A DNA stretch of 64,000 bases from Gordonia sediminis (GCA_004193205.1 RZUM01000001.1:1246424-1310423), one strand, 5' to 3'. Counted from the stretch's first letter, positions 33,941 through 43,802 are shown. Notes: a model not told the origin generated them from the letters alone. Program-made: numbers and translations.

Positions 33941-35395
33941 TCACACCACCCGCCGCAACACTCCCGGAACCACGTCGTCGTCCGCGGTCAACGCAAGCAC
34001 CTCCCCGAACCCCGCCACGAGGCAGTCGGCGAACAACTCGAGGTCGGTGACGGCGGCACCATCGGAATTGATTCCCAGGCAGGCGATTCCGTTGTGGGTG
34101 ATCATCGTCGCCATCATCGCGCAGCCGGGCAGCGGTCCGAAGGGGAACATCCGTTCCACCTTGGCGCCGGCAACGTAGGTGTCCCAGGGGATTCCGGGCA
34201 CGTTGCTGGCCTGGAGGTCGTTCTGGCTGGTGGTTCCGCTGAACTGCATGAGCACCGATCCGGGCAGCCAGGCCAGCACCGAGCTGAGGGTGTTGAAGAT
34301 GTCGACCGCGGGCTCGTGTCTGGCGACGCGCACCTGTTCGCGGATGGTCAGCACGCGCTCGAAGGGGTCGGCGATGCCGACCGGGCCGGCCAGGCGGCCC
34401 ACCGCGATCCGGTTCCCGCCGGCCGGGTCCTCGGGCCGGCGCACCGAGATCGGAATCGCGACCGGGATCGCCTCCACCGGAGAACCCATCTTCTCGTGGT
34501 AGAGCCGGAACCCGCCGATCAGCCCGGCGAGGTAGACGTCGTTGATCGACGCCTTCGTGGCCGTTGCGGCCGCCTTCAGATCGGTGAACGGCACCTCGAA
34601 CGCACTGAATCGCCACGAGAGGCTGCGGTTGGCGAGCAGTGGGGAGCCGGGTGGACTCACCATCCCGGCCACCCGGGGCACCGAACGTCCGTACCGCAGA
34701 GCGATACTCAACGCCTTGCGGGGATGTGCGAGGGCACGAATCCCCCAGATGGTGGTGTCGACGCGGTGCGGGATTCGCCCGATCTCCTCACCGAATTGTC
34801 GGCGCAACAGGTCGAGAGTGCTGATGTTGACCGGGGCAGGGCTCGGCGGCTGCGGTTTGCTCGGATTGTGTTCGCGGGTCGGCGAATGTAGTTGGGCCAG
34901 TCCCATGATCGCGCCCAATCCGTCCGTGAGTGCGTGATGGGCTTTCATGAAGTACGCAGCCCTCCCATCGGGCAGTCCCTCGATCAGAGTTCCTTCCCAC
35001 GGAGGTCTGGCCGCGTCGAGCGCGGTCATCGCCAGCTGCTCACAGGTGGAGAGCAGCTCACGCATGCTGCCGTCCCCGCCGAGCCGGATACGCCGCATGT
35101 GGTAGTGCAGGTCGAAGTCGGGATCGACTGCCCAGCTGGGGGTTCCGGTGCCGAACGGCGAGTCGATCACGCGCTGCCGGAAACGCGGAGCCATCCGGCT
35201 CGCCCACTCGTGGGCTGCGACCAGCCGATCCCAGTCCGGGTCGCAGTCGTAGATCTCCAACATGCAGATGGTTCCACGCATGCGGCGATCGGTGTCGCCG
35301 CGCCACATGATGGTGTCCACCGCGCTCATGTGTGGCTCGTTCGCCCAGTCGAGCGGGCGGTCGACATCGATGCCCGACTCGGTTCCGTCACTCAT
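33941..35395 (-). CDS. Wax ester synthase/diacylglycerol acyltransferase (WS/DGAT)
   Basis: 484 residues. The catalytic HHALTDG (153-159) matches HHxxxDG; PSWAVDPDFDLHYH and the late PGIPWDTYVAGAKVERMFPFGP are also family features. It makes triacylglycerol or wax esters from acyl-CoA and is membrane-associated. Last gene of the plsB-plsC-WS/DGAT operon, overlapping plsC by 8 bases, the arrangement of M. tuberculosis Rv2482c-Rv2484c. Confidence 0.93.
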   Translation of the reverse strand: MSDGTESGIDVDRPLDWANEPHMSAVDTIMWRGDTDRRMRGTICMLEIYDCDPDWDRLVAAHEWASRMAPRFRQRVIDSPFGTGTPSWAVDPDFDLHYHMRRIRLGGDGSMRELLSTCEQLAMTALDAARPPWEGTLIEGLPDGRAAYFMKAHHALTDGLGAIMGLAQLHSPTREHNPSKPQPPSPAPVNISTLDLLRRQFGEEIGRIPHRVDTTIWGIRALAHPRKALSIALRYGRSVPRVAGMVSPPGSPLLANRSLSWRFSAFEVPFTDLKAAATATKASINDVYLAGLIGGFRLYHEKMGSPVEAIPVAIPISVRRPEDPAGGNRIAVGRLAGPVGIADPFERVLTIREQVRVARHEPAVDIFNTLSSVLAWLPGSVLMQFSGTTSQNDLQASNVPGIPWDTYVAGAKVERMFPFGPLPGCAMMATMITHNGIACLGINSDGAAVTDLELFADCLVAGFGEVLALTADDDVVPGVLRRVV

Positions 35396-36866
35396 CTGCT
35401 GACTCCTCCCGCGCCGAATCTTCGGTGAACGCCTCGAGCGGCCAATCGGCGAGCGTGGTCACAAACATCTGCCGCACCTCCTCGGCATGGATGCCCATGT
35501 CCTCGGCCCGCCATTCGGTGGTGTCGACGGGCGGCAGGATCACCACCTCGACGGTGCCCGGCCTGATCAACTGCGAACCGCGCCACATCAATTCACCGAC
35601 GTTGCGCAGTACGACCGGCACCACGGGAACCCCGGCTTGTGCGGCGATGTGGAACGGACCCTTCTTGAATGGTCCGATCCGTGGTGTCGCCGACCGTGTG
35701 CCCTCCGGGGCGACCACCAATGACTTCCCGTCCTCACGGAGCGCTTTGACCGCCGGCGCCAACTGTTCGATCGCGCGGCTCGCGTCGGAGCGGTCGATGA
35801 ACACTATGCCGGCCTGATCGAGGATCTGTCCCAGTACGGGCACACGTTTTATCTCCTTCTTGGCCACCCCGGTCGCATCCGATCCGACGAGATGGAACAT
35901 CACGGCCACGTCGAGCTTGGACTGGTGGTTGAACACGAAAACACATGGCCGACTCGAGGCGAGGTACTCGCCGCCGTTGAGCACCCGCACGTGCACCCCG
36001 GCCAGCGACAGTCCTACGTCGTTGCCCGTCGGTAGCGTTTCCATCAGCACGTCCGGATTGCGGCGCACCAGTCCGGAGGTGACACCGATTGCGGCAGAAG
36101 CGATGAACGTGCCGTAGAAGGCACTGGTACGGGCCAGCATGGCCACCGTGTTGTGGGTGGGGTTTTTCAGGTCGAGAATCGGCCACCCACGAGCCTCGGC
36201 TTCCGCGCGCAGGACGCGGCGCGGCGAGACGGCGGCGGGATGCCCGACGGACTCCAGGTAGGGGATGTCCTCGTTGCCGTCGCTGTACGCGAACGACGCG
36301 CCCAGATCGATCTCGTGCTCGCGCGCCAGCGCCCGCACGGCCGCTGCCTTGCCCGGCCCCCACAGTGGACGCCCGAGAATGTTGCCGGTGACCACCCCGT
36401 CGACGACTTCGACATCGGTGGCCAATGCATGATCGGCCTCGATCTCGCGGGCGATGGGCTCGATCTGGAACCGGGTGGCCGACGACGCGATGACGATCGT
36501 GTGGCCCATCTCCCGGTGTGCGCGCAGGATCTGCCACATCTGCGGCCGCAGCTTCGCCGCGGTCTCGTGTTTGAAGAGATAGTCCCCGAACTCGATCAGC
36601 TCGGCATAGGTCTTGCCTGCGAACGTCGGTTTGGTCGCTTCGAGCACCGACGCATAGTCCTGTTCGGTCACGACGCCGCGCAGCCCGATCAGCAGGAAGT
36701 CCGCGAGCTCGCCGAGCCCGAAATCCATGCTGCGTACTCGCGCCCGGATAATCGCCGACGCCGAGAATCCCTCGATGAGGGTGCCGTCGTAGTCGAAGAG
36801 GGCGGCAACCTTCTTGCCTGTCGGCGCGGAACGAATCGCGCGCATCCGGTCGGTGAACGCGGTCAT
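35388..36866 (-). CDS. HAD-IB phosphatase / 1-acylglycerol-3-phosphate acyltransferase fusion (PlsC)
   Basis: 492 residues with two domains. The N-terminal HAD-IB domain has FDYDGTLIEG (24-33), an IASSATRF motif and FAYSDGNEDIPYL. The C-terminal PlsC domain (about 270-480) has NHQSKLD (the H-x4-D motif) and APEGTRS. The fused form corresponds to mycobacterial Rv2483c-type proteins. The acyltransferase makes phosphatidic acid; the HAD domain's phosphatase substrate is uncertain, perhaps lysophosphatidic or phosphatidic acid. It overlaps the genes on both sides. Confidence 0.92.
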   Translation of the reverse strand: MTAFTDRMRAIRSAPTGKKVAALFDYDGTLIEGFSASAIIRARVRSMDFGLGELADFLLIGLRGVVTEQDYASVLEATKPTFAGKTYAELIEFGDYLFKHETAAKLRPQMWQILRAHREMGHTIVIASSATRFQIEPIAREIEADHALATDVEVVDGVVTGNILGRPLWGPGKAAAVRALAREHEIDLGASFAYSDGNEDIPYLESVGHPAAVSPRRVLRAEAEARGWPILDLKNPTHNTVAMLARTSAFYGTFIASAAIGVTSGLVRRNPDVLMETLPTGNDVGLSLAGVHVRVLNGGEYLASSRPCVFVFNHQSKLDVAVMFHLVGSDATGVAKKEIKRVPVLGQILDQAGIVFIDRSDASRAIEQLAPAVKALREDGKSLVVAPEGTRSATPRIGPFKKGPFHIAAQAGVPVVPVVLRNVGELMWRGSQLIRPGTVEVVILPPVDTTEWRAEDMGIHAEEVRQMFVTTLADWPLEAFTEDSAREESADE

Positions 36867-39145
36867 GGAGCCTCCTCCGATGCCATTGTCGGCTGGAGTC
36901 CCTCGATCGCGGCGATCCGCGCGAGCCGATCGCGCATCAGTTTCACCTCATCGAGCCAGGCCTGACGTGCCGCGGGCAGGTCTGTGACATCCTCCCCATG
37001 GATGAGGCCGCGATTGTCGGCGAGTTGGTAGCCACCGTCGTAGAGATCCTTGGACACCGAATCCTTGCTCGGTACAACACCTTGCAGGGTGAGTTGGCGG
37101 CCGAGCCCCAGACAGTCGGCGATCAGGTCGGCCCTGTCGCGGGAGGCGGCGCCCAGCTGTACGAGCCGAGTGGCGACGACGAGTTGCGCATCGAAGAACG
37201 GCTGCAGGGTGCGGCGCGCCAGCAGACCGCCCGTGCGAGCGTGGAGTATGTCATACGTCCACTCCTGGGTCGGGATCACTCCTCGCCACGCCGGCGCGAT
37301 CAGATCGAGCTCGGCAGCGAGTCGATGCAGGTACTCGTCCTTCGGTGGAAAGAAGAACTCGAATTTGAGCAGGTCTCTCATCCTCATCGCTTCGCGCTGC
37401 GACGCTGCCAGCAGGCCCTCGTCGGTGGCGTAATCGCCGGTGGCTTCGACCTCGCCTTCGGCGACCGCCAGCATGCCGACCTCGACGATGGCCCGGTTCA
37501 CGAAATGGTGCAGCGCACCGTTGCGGTAGTAGGCGGCGATCGCGCGATTGGCCGGCACGATCGACCAGACCGGTTCGGATCCGCCGTCGAAACAGCTGAC
37601 CACGCCGTTGCCGGCCAGCACTCGTAGGGTCTGGGTCAGGCCGAGCCCGCGGCAGCGCGCCGGGTCGGGACCGGGTAGGTCACGTCGTGCGATGTAGTCC
37701 AGCAGCGGCGCGAGAATGGCCTCGATCTCGGGCAGGGTGTAGGCGCGGTCCTGCGCGCCCAGGAGCGCGAAACCGGCCAGCGACGTCGCCGAGATCGGTG
37801 TGGCGGAGTTGATCTCGTCCATCACCCGGAACGCGACCTTCTCCAGTCGCGCGCGACCCACACCGGCGTCGTCGAGTGCCGACCGCAGTGAGAACGGCGT
37901 GCCGAAGCGGACCCGCGCCTCACCCAGATAGCTGCGCTGTGCCCTGGCATACCGGAGGAGCCAGCCGACACTCTCGGGCTTCTTGGTGCCGCCGGCGTCC
38001 TCGGCGGCTATCGCGCCGACCTCCTGGAGTTGGTCGTAGACGATCGAGGTGGGCACGATGGTCACATCGCCCGTCTCGAGTTGGGTCACGCCATCGACAA
38101 CGTAGGTGAGCAAGCCCAACATCGGTTTGCGGAGCTTACCCGTCCGGCTGCGTCCGCCTTCGATGTACCACTCCAGATTGAACCGTTTCTCGACGATGTA
38201 CGCGAGATAGGACCGCATGGCGAACTTGTAGACCGGGTCCGCCCCGAACTTGCGTCGGATGAAGATCATGCCGGCCCGCCGCGCGACCGGACCCACCGGC
38301 CAGAACGAGAGGTTCTCGCCGCCGAGCACGAGATTGGGCGGGAAGTTGTTGCTGCGCAGAACCTTCGCCAGCACGACCGAATCCGCGTAGGACCGATGGG
38401 ACGGTAGGAACACGAGACCGGTCGACTTGTTCAGTGTCCGCAGGGTGTTGAGGGTGTCGAGATCGACGGACACGTTCCATGCGCGTTCGTGGAGCCTGTC
38501 GAACGTCGCCGAGAACAGGTCGACCATCAGGCGGCTCTGGGTGGCCACGAAGCCGGACAACTTGTCGGTGGCCTCGGCGACCACCGCGTCGGCTGGCCTG
38601 CCCAGTTCGGCCGCCAGCTTCGCCGCACCGGCCCGGAACCGTGCCGAGCTGCTGATCTGTTCGGCGACCAGCTGAGGAACCTTGTAGCGGTCGCCGATGA
38701 TCTGCCGCTCGGCGCGCTCAGCGGACAGCGACGCCTGGACCGCGACGAACTTCCCGAACGGTTCGCCCTCCGCGAGGTCACGCGTGTACCGCTCATGCAG
38801 TTCCTCGACGGTTGCCGGCACACCCTCCACCACACGCAGACTGTCGGGCCGCCGGCCGCGGATCAACGGTTGAAGGAGTCCGACGGGCCGCCGTGGATTG
38901 GACAGCACCAGCACGTCACCGAGCGTGACCCGCCGCTCGCCTTGACGGACTGCCGGCAGCCACACCGGCCGGACGGGTACGAGGAGGGTATCGGGAGTCA
39001 GTCTGTCGAAGTCGACGTCGCCCGGCCGCCGCACCGGGGCACCTGGGTAGGCGGTCGAGGCCCATTCGGTGACCGCCTGCATCTCGCACGACGTGCGGGC
39101 CTCCGCCAGAACGACAACCGCCTCGGTCACCTGCATCACCCTCAC
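36863..39145 (-). CDS. plsB: Glycerol-3-phosphate 1-O-acyltransferase (PlsB)
   Basis: 760 residues, the full length of PlsB2-type enzymes. The acyltransferase motifs are HRSYAD (H-x4-D, near 255), ENLSFWPVGPVARRAGMIFIRR, EGGRSRTGKLRKPMLG and VPTSIVYDQL. It carries out the first step of glycerolipid synthesis at the membrane. The annotated start is a GTG at 39145; an ATG at 39134-39136 is also possible and neither has an ideally spaced Shine-Dalgarno site. First gene of the lipid operon, divergent from the second WS/DGAT gene. Confidence 0.93.
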   Translation of the reverse strand: MRVMQVTEAVVVLAEARTSCEMQAVTEWASTAYPGAPVRRPGDVDFDRLTPDTLLVPVRPVWLPAVRQGERRVTLGDVLVLSNPRRPVGLLQPLIRGRRPDSLRVVEGVPATVEELHERYTRDLAEGEPFGKFVAVQASLSAERAERQIIGDRYKVPQLVAEQISSSARFRAGAAKLAAELGRPADAVVAEATDKLSGFVATQSRLMVDLFSATFDRLHERAWNVSVDLDTLNTLRTLNKSTGLVFLPSHRSYADSVVLAKVLRSNNFPPNLVLGGENLSFWPVGPVARRAGMIFIRRKFGADPVYKFAMRSYLAYIVEKRFNLEWYIEGGRSRTGKLRKPMLGLLTYVVDGVTQLETGDVTIVPTSIVYDQLQEVGAIAAEDAGGTKKPESVGWLLRYARAQRSYLGEARVRFGTPFSLRSALDDAGVGRARLEKVAFRVMDEINSATPISATSLAGFALLGAQDRAYTLPEIEAILAPLLDYIARRDLPGPDPARCRGLGLTQTLRVLAGNGVVSCFDGGSEPVWSIVPANRAIAAYYRNGALHHFVNRAIVEVGMLAVAEGEVEATGDYATDEGLLAASQREAMRMRDLLKFEFFFPPKDEYLHRLAAELDLIAPAWRGVIPTQEWTYDILHARTGGLLARRTLQPFFDAQLVVATRLVQLGAASRDRADLIADCLGLGRQLTLQGVVPSKDSVSKDLYDGGYQLADNRGLIHGEDVTDLPAARQAWLDEVKLMRDRLARIAAIEGLQPTMASEEAP

Positions 39146-39348
39146 GTTTCATCAGCCGGCGTATCGGCCCGACGTACCGCCGTGGCGGGTAATCGCCGTT
39201 GTGCAACCGCGGCAGGCCGTTGCCGGACGTCAAGGCCGACCGCAGCACGTCGATTATGACTCTCATCACATCCGGGTTGGAGCGCTTTTCGCGCTCAAGG
39301 CTCGGCCCGTCCGACGGTCATTTCTCCCATCCCACGTAATCCGAAAGA

Positions 39349-39377
39349 CTCTCCCGAGAAGCCCGGTGGCGGGAGAG
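39349..39377 (+). promoter_or_regulatory. Leader hairpin covering the ribosome binding site of the second WS/DGAT
   Basis: CTCTCCCG (39349-39356) pairs perfectly with CGGGAGAG (39370-39377). The right arm contains GGGAGAG, the only Shine-Dalgarno-like sequence, about 10 bases before the GTG at 39388. If it folds in RNA, translation would be lowered. A second hairpin, GAGCGC/GCGCTC, lies at 39280-39296. Otherwise the 242-base divergent gap 39146-39387 has no recognised features. Confidence 0.45.
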
Positions 39378-39387
39378 ACTGGTAATT

Positions 39388-40758
39388 GTGAGCAACGATG
39401 CCATCCGGATGACCCAGTCGGACATGTTCTCGTGGCGCATGGAGCAGAACCCGATCCTGCGCTCGACGGTGGTGGTGGTCGCCCTGCTCGATGCCTCACC
39501 GGACTGGGACCGCTTCGTCGCGACGGTCGAACGCGCCACGCAGGTACTGCCGTCGATGCGCCGCAAACTGGTGCCGGATCGCGGTCTGGCGCCCCCACGA
39601 TGGGTCGACGACCCCGACTTCGACCTGGGCTGGCACGTGCATCGCCTCGATGCCGCGCAGCCGAGGAATCTGCAGGGAGTGCTGGAGGTCGCGCGGACCG
39701 CGGAGATGACCGCGTTCGACCCGGCGCGGCCGATGTGGGAGTTCACCTTGCTCGACGGGCTCGAGGAGGATGCGGCGGCCGCGGTGGTGATGAAGTTCCA
39801 TCACTCGATGACCGACGGTGTGGGTGGTGTCCGCATCGCCGCCGAGATCTTGGATTTCGAGCGGTCCGGGACCCCGCGGCCGCCCGTTCCGGGCAGCGAC
39901 ACGGTCGCGGGAGAGCCGTCACTTGTCGACACGGTCGGCTGGTACCTGTCGTCGGGGACCGCACTGGTGCGCGAGTCCGTGTCGACGGGGGTGCGTCTGG
40001 GCGCCCGCTTCGTCGTCCGTCCGATCCGGGCGGTGCGCGACGTCGCGCGAACCGCGGTGTCGGTCTTCCGCATCGTCGAACCGATCACCAAGACGGCGTC
40101 GCCGGTGATGACCGAGCGCAGCACCCGACGTCACTTCGCGACGCTGGATGTTCCGGTCGACAGTCTGGCGGCGGCCGGAAACCTGGGCGGCGGAACCCTC
40201 AACGACGCCTTTCTCGCCGGGATCGTGCTCGGGATGCGCGAATACCATCGTCGCCACGATGCCCAGATCGATCATCTGCGGGTCACCATGCCGATGAATC
40301 TGCGATCCGACGACGAATCGTATGGCGGCAACCGGATCACCTTGGTGCGCTTCGTGATTCCCTGCGATCTGGCCGATCCGAAGGAACTGGTCGGCCGCAT
40401 CCACGAGATCGTCGCGAAGTGGCGGCTCGAGCCGGCGGTGCCGATGGCCGATCCGATCGCCGGTGGATTGAATGTGTTGCCCTCGGCGGCCGTCGGCGCG
40501 ATGCTCGAGCACGTCGACTTCCTCGCCTCCGATGTACCGGGCTCGCCGGTGCCGCTGTACATGGCCGGTGCGAAGATCACCAAACAGTACGGGTTCGGGC
40601 CGACGATCGGCGCCGCGTTCAACGTGACCCTGATGTCTTACGTCGGCGACTGCTGCATGGGCATCGACGTCGACGACGCCGCGGTCCCGGACCTCGACAC
40701 CCTGGTGGAGAGCCTCGCCGTCGGGTTCGGGGAGGTGTGCGAACTGCATCAGGGATGA
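39388..40758 (+). CDS. Second wax ester synthase/diacylglycerol acyltransferase
   Basis: 456 residues from a GTG. The catalytic motif is HHSMTDG (138-144), with the family's PRWVDDPDFDLGWHVH before it and VPGSPVPLYMAGAKI near 390. It is divergent from the plsB operon whose last gene is a paralogue. Being beside the lipid operon it probably contributes to triacylglycerol storage; substrate preference is unknown. Its leader contains the hairpin at 39349-39377. Confidence 0.92.
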   Translation: MSNDAIRMTQSDMFSWRMEQNPILRSTVVVVALLDASPDWDRFVATVERATQVLPSMRRKLVPDRGLAPPRWVDDPDFDLGWHVHRLDAAQPRNLQGVLEVARTAEMTAFDPARPMWEFTLLDGLEEDAAAAVVMKFHHSMTDGVGGVRIAAEILDFERSGTPRPPVPGSDTVAGEPSLVDTVGWYLSSGTALVRESVSTGVRLGARFVVRPIRAVRDVARTAVSVFRIVEPITKTASPVMTERSTRRHFATLDVPVDSLAAAGNLGGGTLNDAFLAGIVLGMREYHRRHDAQIDHLRVTMPMNLRSDDESYGGNRITLVRFVIPCDLADPKELVGRIHEIVAKWRLEPAVPMADPIAGGLNVLPSAAVGAMLEHVDFLASDVPGSPVPLYMAGAKITKQYGFGPTIGAAFNVTLMSYVGDCCMGIDVDDAAVPDLDTLVESLAVGFGEVCELHQG

Positions 40759-40821
40759 CGGTGCGCTGGCGAGGATTCCTGTGGACACCAACGATGTCGC
40801 GACTACCGTTTGACGGGTTGG

Positions 40822-42009
40822 TCAGTGAGCGCGACCGAGTTCGCGTTTGGCGGCGTTGACGAGGCCACGCCCGACGATGAGGCGTTGGATCTCGCTGGTG
40901 CCCTCGTAGAGCCGTAGCAAACGAACGTCTCGGAAGATGCGTTCGACCGGTACCTCACGCATGTAGCCGGTGCCGCCGTGGATCTGTACCGCGAGATCGG
41001 CGACTTTGCCGACCATCTCGGTGCAGAAGAGCTTGGTCGCCGACGGGGCGATTCGTCGGTCTTCTTCGCTGTGATACTTCTGCGCTGTGTCACGGACGAG
41101 GGCGCGGCCGGCGAGTACACCGGTCTGTTGGTCGGCGATCATCGCCTGCACGAGCTGGAAGTCGCCGATAGGTGTGCCCCCTTGGGTGGATGAGGCCGCG
41201 TATGCGACCGATTCGTCGAGGGCGCGTTGCGCAGTGCCGACTGCCAGGGCTGCGATATGGACGCGTCCGCGGGCGAGAGAGGTCATCGCGGCGCGGTATC
41301 CGACGGCGACGTCGCCGCCGACCAGGGCTTCCGGTCCGACCCGAACCTGGGTGAAGTTGACATCCGCGGTTCGGGACCCCTCCTGACCCATCTTCGCGTC
41401 CTTGCTGCCGATCTCGATACCGGGCGCATCGGCGGGCACCAAGAAGACCGCGATTCCGTTGCCGTCGTCCGGTTTGGGCTGTATCCGGGCAAATGTCACG
41501 AACAGACCGGCCTCGGTCGCATTGGTGATGAACCGTTTGCTGCCGTTGATCACCCAGCCGTCGCCATCAGCGGTCGCCGTCGTCCGCATGCCTGCGGGGT
41601 CAGAGCCGGCGCCCGGTTCGGTCAGGGCGAACGAGGCGACGATGTCACCGGACGCGATACCCGGGAGCCACTGTTCTCTCTGCTCGTCGGTGCCGAATCC
41701 GACGAGCACCTGCCCGGCGATCCCATTGTTCGTGCCGAACATCGACCGCAGTGACAGAGACGTGTAGCCCAAGGCCATCGCAACCTCGACGTCTTGGGTG
41801 AGATCGAGGCCGAGGCCACCCCACTGCTGGGGAATCGCGTAGCCGAACAGTCCCATCTCGGCTGCTTGCGCACGCAGATCGTCGGGAATGGAATCGGTCT
41901 GCATGATCTCGATCTCGCGCGGGACGACCCGCGTCCGCACGAACTCGTTGATCTGTTTCAGAACGTCGGCGAAGACATCGTCGGGTACTTCGGATACTGG
42001 AGAGGACAT
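40822..42009 (-). CDS. Acyl-CoA dehydrogenase
   Basis: 395 residues with FALTEPGAGSDPAG near 130 and the C-terminal YEGTSEIQR, which holds the catalytic Glu of short/medium-chain acyl-CoA dehydrogenases. FAD enzyme; introduces the alpha,beta double bond and passes electrons to ETF. It follows the hydratase and hydroxyacyl dehydrogenase genes on the same strand (66-base gap), so the three form a beta-oxidation set. Preferred chain or ring substrate unknown. Confidence 0.93.
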   Translation of the reverse strand: MSSPVSEVPDDVFADVLKQINEFVRTRVVPREIEIMQTDSIPDDLRAQAAEMGLFGYAIPQQWGGLGLDLTQDVEVAMALGYTSLSLRSMFGTNNGIAGQVLVGFGTDEQREQWLPGIASGDIVASFALTEPGAGSDPAGMRTTATADGDGWVINGSKRFITNATEAGLFVTFARIQPKPDDGNGIAVFLVPADAPGIEIGSKDAKMGQEGSRTADVNFTQVRVGPEALVGGDVAVGYRAAMTSLARGRVHIAALAVGTAQRALDESVAYAASSTQGGTPIGDFQLVQAMIADQQTGVLAGRALVRDTAQKYHSEEDRRIAPSATKLFCTEMVGKVADLAVQIHGGTGYMREVPVERIFRDVRLLRLYEGTSEIQRLIVGRGLVNAAKRELGRAH

Positions 42010-42075
42010 GTCAGATCTTTCAGCAATGGCCAGGTGGCGTGGGTGGGTTCTGAGGTCGCGTTATGTGACGCGCGG

Positions 42076-42987
42076 TCACGTCGGTGCGAGCTTGTGTCCG
42101 TCGCGGTCGTATCGGTACCACCCGCGTCCCGTCTTCCGGCCGAGGTGTCCGGCGTGGACTCGCGCGGTCAGGCTCGCGGACGGCTTGTCCTTCTCGTCGT
42201 TGGATTCGTCGTACCTGCCCTGTTTGATGTAGTAGCCGACATCGAGACCGGTCAGATCCTGTAGCTCGAAGGGCCCCATCGGATGTCCGAGAGCCGACCG
42301 GCAGGCGATGTCGATCGACTCGATCGACGCGTAGCCGTTCTCGAGCAGGTATATCGACTCGTCACGGATCGCGTTCAGGATGCGATTGGCGACGAATCCG
42401 TTGATCTCCTTGCTCAGGACGACCGGCTCCTTGCCCAGTCGTGAGGTGAGATCGACAACCGTGGTCATCGTGTCGTCGGAGGTCGCTTGTCCGCGGACGA
42501 CTTCGACACAGCTCATGACCAGCGCGGGGTTGAAGAAGTGCATGTTGCAGAAGCGATCGGGACGTTCGGTTGCCGAGGCCATCGACGAAGGGACGAAACT
42601 CGAGGAGTTCGACGTGAGGATCGTGTGTGGTGGGCAGAGTCGATCCAGTTCACCGAACAGGCTTCGCTTGGCATCGAGTTTCTCGACGATGGCTTCGATG
42701 ACGAGATCGGCCTTCGCGGCCGCGTCGCGGAGGTCGGCGGTGAATGTGAGGCGTTCGAAGGCCGCGTCGTGAGTCGTTGCGTTGATCTTTGCCTTCTCGA
42801 CCATTCGGCCGACTCGCTGTCTCAGCATTTCGTCGGCCTGTTTGAGACGGTCGTCCTCGAGGTCGTAGAGACTGACGTCGAGGCCGGCGAGCGCGCAGAC
42901 CATGGCGATCTGTGCGCCCATCGCGCCGGCCCCGACGACCAGGACGCTGTCGATTGCTCGGCTGCGGGACGGTGTGGTCACGGTCAT
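42076..42987 (-). CDS. 3-Hydroxyacyl-CoA dehydrogenase (3-hydroxybutyryl-CoA dehydrogenase type)
   Basis: 303 residues. NAD-binding GAGAMGAQIAM near 20, the catalytic His region NMHFFNPALVM near 148 and DLTSRLGKEPVVL are visible; the size fits single-domain FadB2/PaaH-type enzymes. It oxidises 3-hydroxyacyl-CoA to 3-oxoacyl-CoA. It is coupled by a 4-base overlap to the enoyl-CoA hydratase upstream. Confidence 0.92.
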   Translation of the reverse strand: MTVTTPSRSRAIDSVLVVGAGAMGAQIAMVCALAGLDVSLYDLEDDRLKQADEMLRQRVGRMVEKAKINATTHDAAFERLTFTADLRDAAAKADLVIEAIVEKLDAKRSLFGELDRLCPPHTILTSNSSSFVPSSMASATERPDRFCNMHFFNPALVMSCVEVVRGQATSDDTMTTVVDLTSRLGKEPVVLSKEINGFVANRILNAIRDESIYLLENGYASIESIDIACRSALGHPMGPFELQDLTGLDVGYYIKQGRYDESNDEKDKPSASLTARVHAGHLGRKTGRGWYRYDRDGHKLAPT

Positions 42988-43769
42988 CTTCCTTCGAACT
43001 GGGGTACTCGTTTGGCGAGCATCGCGTCGATGCCTTCTTGTTTGTCGCGCGATTCGTGCAGGACGGCTTGGGCGAGGCGTTCCATCGTCTGTCCACTGCG
43101 CAGGTCGGTATCCATGCCGGCGCGGACGACGAGGCGGGCGAGTTGGGTGGCCAACGGACCTTTCGCCGCGATGGTGGATGCGATCTCATGCGCGGTCTCG
43201 ATGAGCTGATCAGAATCGGTGACCTGTGTGACGAGTCCGATGGCGAGCGCTTCGTCAGCGGTGATCCGGCGACCGGTCAGGATCAGCTCCAGGGCGCGTC
43301 CGGCGCCGACCACTCGGCTCAGTCGCTGGGTTCCGCCCGCACCCGGAATGATCGACAGCCCGGTCTCAGGGAAGCCGAACCGAGCATCAATCGTGGCGAT
43401 GCGGATATCGCACGCAAGGGCAATTTCGCAGCCGCCGCCGAGGGTAAATCCGTTGACCGCGGCGACCGTGGGCTTGGGGAACTGCTCGACGTGGTCGCAC
43501 AGTCGCTGTAGGCGTCCTCCGAGTCCATCAGTCGCGGTATACGAGCGGAGCTCACGAACATTGGCGCCGGCAACGAACACTCTTTCGCCCCCGCCGGTGA
43601 TCACGAGGCCGCCGACCGACTCGTCCTCGGACAGTTGGTCCAAGCACTTTCGCAGTGCATCTTGGACGTCTCTGCTCAGTGCATTGCGATCGCTGGGTCG
43701 GTCGATCGTGAGGTGTGCGACGGTGCCGCGTCGCCTGATGACGACTCCGTTGTCATTCTGGTCGGTCAC
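42984..43769 (-). CDS. Enoyl-CoA hydratase
   Basis: 261 residues with the typical crotonase marks: RPSDRNALS near 22, FVAGANVREL (first loop near 68), NGFTLGGGCEIALACD (second loop near 105) and FGFPETGLSIIPGAGG, which includes both catalytic Glu positions. First gene of the beta-oxidation trio. No strong promoter is evident in the 93-base gap upstream, which is mostly occupied by the terminator of the preceding gene. Confidence 0.92.
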   Translation of the reverse strand: MTDQNDNGVVIRRRGTVAHLTIDRPSDRNALSRDVQDALRKCLDQLSEDESVGGLVITGGGERVFVAGANVRELRSYTATDGLGGRLQRLCDHVEQFPKPTVAAVNGFTLGGGCEIALACDIRIATIDARFGFPETGLSIIPGAGGTQRLSRVVGAGRALELILTGRRITADEALAIGLVTQVTDSDQLIETAHEIASTIAAKGPLATQLARLVVRAGMDTDLRSGQTMERLAQAVLHESRDKQEGIDAMLAKRVPQFEGR

Positions 43770-43802
43770 GGTGTGTCTGTCTCCGATGGTCGCTGCTGGG
43801 GA

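Noticed and set aside
41863-41876. A sixth exact match to the operator core (TGCGTGCGCAAGCA on the minus strand)
   Set aside because: It lies inside the acyl-CoA dehydrogenase coding region, encoding part of LRAQAA about 45 codons in, with no promoter next to it. Probably coincidence from G+C-rich codons.
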